The notes under the pieces were generated by a model, which saw nothing but the letters and a program-made list of their open reading frames with translations, was not told the DNA's origin and ran no database searches. Both the position numbers and the translations under genes were made by a program. This document shows positions 5,050 through 8,002 of a stretch of 8,002 nt of DNA, in pieces. Source of the DNA: Alphaproteobacteria bacterium UBA2947 (lineage in GTDB: Bacteria > Pseudomonadota > Alphaproteobacteria > Rs-D84); the NCBI GenBank assembly GCA_002348925.1, contig DEBV01000011.1, forward strand, positions 26,317 to 34,318. The letters are read 5' to 3'. Each line of letters begins with the position of its first letter. Within the stretch, counting starts at the first letter, position 1.

Positions 5050-6321
5050 TTATTCATTTATAAAATCCAAAATTCTTTTATCAAAAATCACATCGCGCAC
5101 TGTCAAAGGTTTAACAATATGCATATCATTTGCCCTTCTGGTTCGTGATAACGCAACATAAGTTTGACCATGTGCAAATGCACCACGCGAAATATCAATT
5201 ATAACTTTGGAAAGTGTCTTGCCTTGTGATTTATGTATCGTCATCGCATAACCCAACTGTAATGGAAATTGTTTATAAGACCCGATTTCGTTTTCGACTA
5301 TTCTATCATTTTCATCACGAGAGTATTCTATCTTTTGCCACTTTTCAGGTTTAACAACAACGATATCATTTTTATCATCGTCCAATAATTGCACTATGAT
5401 TTCACGAGCGTTCAACTGTTCAATTATACCGACAGAACCATTATGCCACTTGTCGCCGTTTTTGACAAACATAACCAGCGCACCCTGCTTTAACTTTAAT
5501 TCCATCGGCGCAGGCACATCGGTTTCATTAAATTTACCGTCAATTACACCCTTGTACACTATTTCAGGCGCATTTATTTGATTTAGTTTTTCGGCATTTA
5601 TACGCTCTGCCACAGCACGAAAAGGTGTGATTATAACCGCGTTTTTCCGACATGCTTCATCATCTATGTGGCACTGATTGAAAAATTCGATAGCAGTTGC
5701 ATCGTTATCACGCAATCGCATCAGGTTTTTCAGTAAATCATCATCACTCTGACGATAGACCTGATTAAAATCGTATTTTATAAAGTCCGCACGCTTGTAG
5801 ACATTAGAATCGAAAAAGTACGCGTTTTTATGTTCGTACGCCATTTCATAGTATTGTTCACTGTCGCGTGTTATAACTGGTGGCAATTGAAACATATCGC
5901 CAATCGCGACAACTTGGATTCCGCCAAAAGGTTCATTATTATGACGCGCCATTCGTGCCAAGATATCGATAGCATCCAATAAATCAGGTGCAACCATAGA
6001 TATTTCATCTATGACCAAAACATCGGTGGCATTAAGAATATTGCGTGGCTTTGCCTTTAATTTTAATAATTCTGGCATGATAAAATCACGCGGCTGAATC
6101 TGAAAAAGCGAATGTATGGTTTGCCCCCCGATATTAAGAGCCGAAACAGCCGTCGGACACGCGCAAACTATGCGTTTTGCTGATGCAGATTTAAGATATT
6201 GTACAAAAGTTGATTTACCTGTACCCGCCTGCCCCAATATCAAAATGTTAGAATGCGTGCGTTCAATAGTGTTAAACGCCGCCATTTGATTTTCATTTAA
6301 GATTGGAACCCGTTCGACCAT
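5050..6321 (-). CDS. PIF1/RecD2-like SF1 DNA helicase
   Basis: A compact 423-residue superfamily 1B helicase, expected to unwind DNA with 5'-to-3' polarity using ATP. Motifs in order: Walker A GQAGTGKST (30-38), motif Ia PTAVSALNIGGQTIHSLF (56-73), Walker B VLVIDEISM (101-109), motif III GDMFQLPPV (141-149), motif IV region VYRQ (188-191), motif V GYAMTIHKSQGKT (357-369) and motif VI YVALSRT (388-394). The IGGQTIHSLF and GDMFQLPPV forms are typical of PIF1-like proteins. There is little beyond the helicase core: no nuclease domain and no long N-terminal extension. The ATG at 6321 has no Shine-Dalgarno, but a promoter-like -10 ends 6 nt before it. The gene converges on rimI with a 1-nt gap. 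Cellular role (repair, G-quadruplex or R-loop processing) is not shown by the sequence. Confidence 0.93.
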   Translation of the reverse strand: MVERVPILNENQMAAFNTIERTHSNILILGQAGTGKSTFVQYLKSASAKRIVCACPTAVSALNIGGQTIHSLFQIQPRDFIMPELLKLKAKPRNILNATDVLVIDEISMVAPDLLDAIDILARMARHNNEPFGGIQVVAIGDMFQLPPVITRDSEQYYEMAYEHKNAYFFDSNVYKRADFIKYDFNQVYRQSDDDLLKNLMRLRDNDATAIEFFNQCHIDDEACRKNAVIITPFRAVAERINAEKLNQINAPEIVYKGVIDGKFNETDVPAPMELKLKQGALVMFVKNGDKWHNGSVGIIEQLNAREIIVQLLDDDKNDIVVVKPEKWQKIEYSRDENDRIVENEIGSYKQFPLQLGYAMTIHKSQGKTLSKVIIDISRGAFAHGQTYVALSRTRRANDMHIVKPLTVRDVIFDKRILDFINE

Positions 6322-6327
6322 GGGCGA

Positions 6328-6356
6328 ATAATCGCATATTTCACAACAAAAAGCAA
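6328..6356 (-). promoter_or_regulatory. Possible promoter of the PIF1-like helicase gene
   Basis: Read on the minus strand: TTGCTT (6351-6356), 17-nt spacer, then GATTAT (6328-6333) preceded by TGC, an extended -10 form. Only 6 nt separate the -10 box from the ATG, so transcription would begin at or next to the start codon. Both hexamers are imperfect, so this is a moderate-confidence call. Confidence 0.45.
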
Positions 6357-6374
6357 GAACGGTTAATTTTTATC

Positions 6375-6402
6375 TTGCAAGATTAAATAAAAAATATATA
6401 AT
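6375..6402 (+). promoter_or_regulatory. Sigma-70-type promoter of the tRNA gene
   Basis: TTGCAA (6375-6380), a 16-nt spacer and a perfect TATAAT (6397-6402) predict a start near 6409, about 6 nt before the mature tRNA. The CTTGCAA element is shared with the ssrA promoter. Confidence 0.72.
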
Positions 6403-6414
6403 TACTCTCGCTGT

Positions 6415-6491
6415 GGGCTAATAGCTCAGTTGGTTAGAGCGGAGCGCTCATAACGCTTTGGTCGTGGGTTCGAGTCCTACTTAGCCCACCA
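6415..6491 (+). tRNA. tRNA with CAU anticodon, probably tRNA-Ile2 (lysidine-modified)
   Basis: A complete 77-nt cloverleaf with encoded CCA. The acceptor stem is GGGCTAA/TTAGCCC with discriminator A6488. The D-stem is GCTC/GAGC, the anticodon stem GAGCG/CGCTT with loop CTCATAA (6447-6453), and the T-stem GTGGG/CCTAC around TTCGAGT. The anticodon CAT is at 6449-6451. It is not initiator tRNA: the first pair is G1-C72 rather than a C1 mismatch, and the anticodon stem lacks three consecutive G-C pairs ending at the loop. The GGGC start with C4-G69 and the TTGGTCG variable region resemble tRNA-Ile2 such as E. coli ileX, which TilS converts to decode AUA. Elongator tRNA-Met remains the alternative. 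Confidence 0.95.
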
Positions 6492-6500
6492 CAGAATAAA

Positions 6501-6525
6501 AAACCGTCTTTATGACGGCTTTTTT
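6501..6525. terminator. Bidirectional rho-independent terminator between tRNA and guaD-like gene
   Basis: CCGTC (6504-6508) pairs with GACGG (6514-6518) around TTTAT. T residues follow on the plus strand (6520-6525). On the minus strand the A-run before the stem supplies a T-tract. It lies 3' of both the tRNA and the converging deaminase gene, so it can end both transcripts. Confidence 0.82.
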
Positions 6526-6527
6526 AT

Positions 6528-7004
6528 TTAATATATCGTTTTGTTTTTTTGATTTTTGAACATCTCAAATGCTTTTATCGCCTCTTTACGATTCAAAGGT
6601 TTTAATTTTAAAACTTTGGCGTTTTGTTTACCGTCAGACAATACTTTCAAATATTCATATATAAAATCATCTCTGAATCCAATATTTGCGGCATCTTTTT
6701 TTGTGTTCCCGTAATACACCGTTTTTATATTCGCCCAAATTATCGCGGCCAAACACATCGGACAAGGATAACAAGAAGTATATAATTCGCAATCACTTAA
6801 ATCATAAGATTTGATTTTTGCGCATGCTGCACGTATCGCCATTATTTCTGCGTGCGCCGTTGGATCATTGTTTTTTATAACACAATTCGCAGAACGGCCT
6901 ATTATTTTTCCGTTTTTGACCACAACCGCACCAAAAGGCCCACCATCATGGGTTTTAAAATTTCTTTTTGATAATTTTATTGCCTCTTCCATAAAATCAT
7001 TCAT
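6528..7004 (-). CDS. guaD: Guanine deaminase (GuaD-type cytidine deaminase-fold enzyme)
   Basis: A 158-residue zinc deaminase expected to convert guanine to xanthine and ammonia in purine salvage or catabolism. The zinc site is visible: H51-A52-E53 (catalytic Glu) and P80-C81-P82-M83-C84. GGPFGAVVVKNGKIIG (21-36), NDPTAHAEIMAIR (46-58), YTSCYPCPMC (75-84) and YYGNTKKDAANIGFRDDFIY (97-116) match the B. subtilis GuaD pattern and length (156 residues), whereas TadA usually reads EPCxMC and lacks the DAANIGF segment. AAAGGA (7013-7018) is 8 nt before the ATG. The gene is transcribed alone, divergent from the flavoprotein gene. Related family members act on other purines or pterins, so the exact substrate is inferred. 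Confidence 0.88.
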   Translation of the reverse strand: MNDFMEEAIKLSKRNFKTHDGGPFGAVVVKNGKIIGRSANCVIKNNDPTAHAEIMAIRAACAKIKSYDLSDCELYTSCYPCPMCLAAIIWANIKTVYYGNTKKDAANIGFRDDFIYEYLKVLSDGKQNAKVLKLKPLNRKEAIKAFEMFKNQKNKTIY

Positions 7005-7029
7005 ATTCTCAATCCTTTATATCATGGAT

Positions 7030-7035
7030 ATTATA
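7030..7035 (-). promoter_or_regulatory. Extended -10 promoter of the deaminase gene
   Basis: On the minus strand the sequence reads TGG-TATAAT, a perfect extended -10, with no convincing -35 at 16-18 nt. Transcription would begin near 7023, leaving a leader of about 19 nt that contains the AAAGGA ribosome-binding site. Confidence 0.55.
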
Positions 7036-7054
7036 CCACAAAACACAAAATTAT

Positions 7055-7082
7055 TTGATATTTTTTTGGCTTGCGATAAAAT
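7055..7082 (+). promoter_or_regulatory. Promoter of the flavoprotein gene
   Basis: TTGATA (7055-7060), a 16-nt spacer and TAAAAT (7077-7082) each match the consensus at five of six positions. Exactly 6 nt (TACAGT) separate the -10 box from the ATG at 7089, so the predicted first transcribed base is the A of the start codon. No Shine-Dalgarno is present. Confidence 0.62.
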
Positions 7083-7088
7083 TACAGT

Positions 7089-8002
7089 ATGAAAAATTAT
7101 GATGTCATTATTGTCGGTTGTGGCGCATCTGGTCTGATGGCAGCGGCGCAGTTGAATCGTCGTAAAAAATCAGTTCTGATTCTTGATATGGGCGATACGC
7201 CTGCACGCAAAGTCGCGATTTCTGGCGGCGGGCGGTGCAATTTCACAAACACAAATGCAGATTTTAAACACTATTTCGGCAAGAATCCGCGTTTTATAAT
7301 GTCTGCACTGGCACAATGGGGTGCACACGACACTTTAGATTGGGCAAAATCACACAAAATTAAATTTGTTGAACGCGAACCTGGGCGATATTTCTGCAAA
7401 GATGATGCGGGGGATATTTTAGACGCGCTTTTGAACGACATTGGCAATACAGAAATAAAATTTAACACAAATGTTATTGGTATTGAAAAACCAGCCGACA
7501 AATTCATTATTCATACAAACAACAATGGTTTTCAGGCAAATTCAGTTATTATCGCGACAGGTGGTGTTTCTTATCCAAATTTAAATGTTTCAAATATTGG
7601 ACATGTTGTCGCGAAACAATTCGGACATAAAATAGAACCTGTGCGCCCCGCCCTTTGCGCAATGAAAACAAAAGTTTTTTCATCTGAATTGGCTGGAATT
7701 TCTTTGTCTGTGGAAATCACAGTTAACAAAAGCAAACTTTCTGGTGATTTATTGTTTACTCATTTTGGAATTGGTGGTCCAGTGGTGTACAGGGCAACAT
7801 TATTTGGCACACAAGAAATGATTATTAACTTTGCGCCACGCACTGACATTTTTGAATTCTTAAAAGCAGCAAAAACGACCAACGGCAAAAAGACAGTCGC
7901 AAACATATTGTCAGAAATTCTGCCGAATAAACTGGCGCACTTTTTCTGCAACGACACAGGGCATATCGCCGATTTCCGCGACAACGAATTAAGACAAATC
8001 GC
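7089..8002 (+). CDS. HI0933/YhiN-family FAD-dependent flavoprotein, cut by the right window edge
   Basis: The first 304 codons of an FAD-binding protein with no stop in the window; family members are about 390-420 residues, so roughly a quarter is missing. The N-terminal dinucleotide fold is YDVIIVGCGASGLMAA (4-19) with GxGxxG. The family signature KVAISGGGRCNFTN (41-54) follows. A second FAD-binding segment, VIIATGGVSYP (153-163), and LLFTHFGIGGPVVYRA (221-236) complete the HI0933 pattern. The enzyme's reaction is not known; it is annotated as an NAD(P)/FAD-dependent oxidoreductase, related to BaiN. The ATG has no Shine-Dalgarno and lies 6 nt after a good -10 box, so the mRNA may be leaderless. 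It is divergent from the deaminase gene. Confidence 0.92.
   Translation, partial: MKNYDVIIVGCGASGLMAAAQLNRRKKSVLILDMGDTPARKVAISGGGRCNFTNTNADFKHYFGKNPRFIMSALAQWGAHDTLDWAKSHKIKFVEREPGRYFCKDDAGDILDALLNDIGNTEIKFNTNVIGIEKPADKFIIHTNNNGFQANSVIIATGGVSYPNLNVSNIGHVVAKQFGHKIEPVRPALCAMKTKVFSSELAGISLSVEITVNKSKLSGDLLFTHFGIGGPVVYRATLFGTQEMIINFAPRTDIFEFLKAAKTTNGKKTVANILSEILPNKLAHFFCNDTGHIADFRDNELRQI

Noticed and set aside
6415..6491. Initiator tRNA-fMet for the CAU tRNA
   Set aside because: It has a G1-C72 pair and lacks the three G-C pairs at the bottom of the anticodon stem that mark initiators.
6528..7004. TadA (tRNA adenosine deaminase) for the HAE/PCPMC protein
   Set aside because: The NDPTAHAE, YTSCYPCPMC and DAANIGF segments and the length fit GuaD better than TadA.
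1..8002. CRISPR array, IS element, prophage or defence island
   Set aside because: No spaced direct repeats, terminal inverted repeats, transposase, integrase or recognisable defence gene was seen; the content is mostly housekeeping.

Overview
The window looks like chromosomal core sequence from an AT-rich alphaproteobacterium. The strongest evidence is a circularly permuted two-piece tmRNA gene whose tag begins AANDN, as in known alphaproteobacterial tags. The lineage is probably host-associated or reduced (inferred from low GC, tight spacing and compact proteins); the genus cannot be named from sequence alone. There is no phage, IS element, integrase or CRISPR array.

Layout. Bases 1-1275 (minus) hold obgE, a ribosome-associated GTPase, followed by an unrecognised gene that runs off the left edge. 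Bases 1276-1685 hold divergent promoters and ssrA, in the order acceptor piece, 9-nt spacer, coding piece. A 77-residue membrane protein follows (1686-1919) and ends at a clear rho-independent terminator. Bases 2010-5048 (plus) form an apparent operon: a Lon-like AAA+ ATPase with no peptidase domain, tsaB, an unknown 110-codon gene, and rimI. rimI converges, with a 1-nt gap, on a PIF1/RecD2-like SF1 helicase (5050-6321, minus). A CAU-anticodon tRNA (6415-6491, plus) and a GuaD-type deaminase (6528-7004, minus) share a bidirectional terminator. An HI0933/YhiN-family flavoprotein starts at 7089 and runs off the right edge.

Functionally the window is rich in translation support: ribosome assembly (ObgE), ribosome rescue (tmRNA), tRNA t6A synthesis (TsaB), N-terminal acetylation (RimI) and a tRNA. 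The item most worth a second look is the Lon homologue. Its N-domain and ATPase motifs look intact, but it stops at the expected start of the protease domain, and tsaB follows at once with no peptidase remnant. In a normal bacterium, Lon degrades many proteins, so this form would be an ATPase or unfoldase only. A second theme is that three genes (the lon-like gene, the helicase and the flavoprotein) lack a Shine-Dalgarno sequence and have promoter-like hexamers only 6-10 nt before the ATG, suggesting leaderless or nearly leaderless mRNAs.
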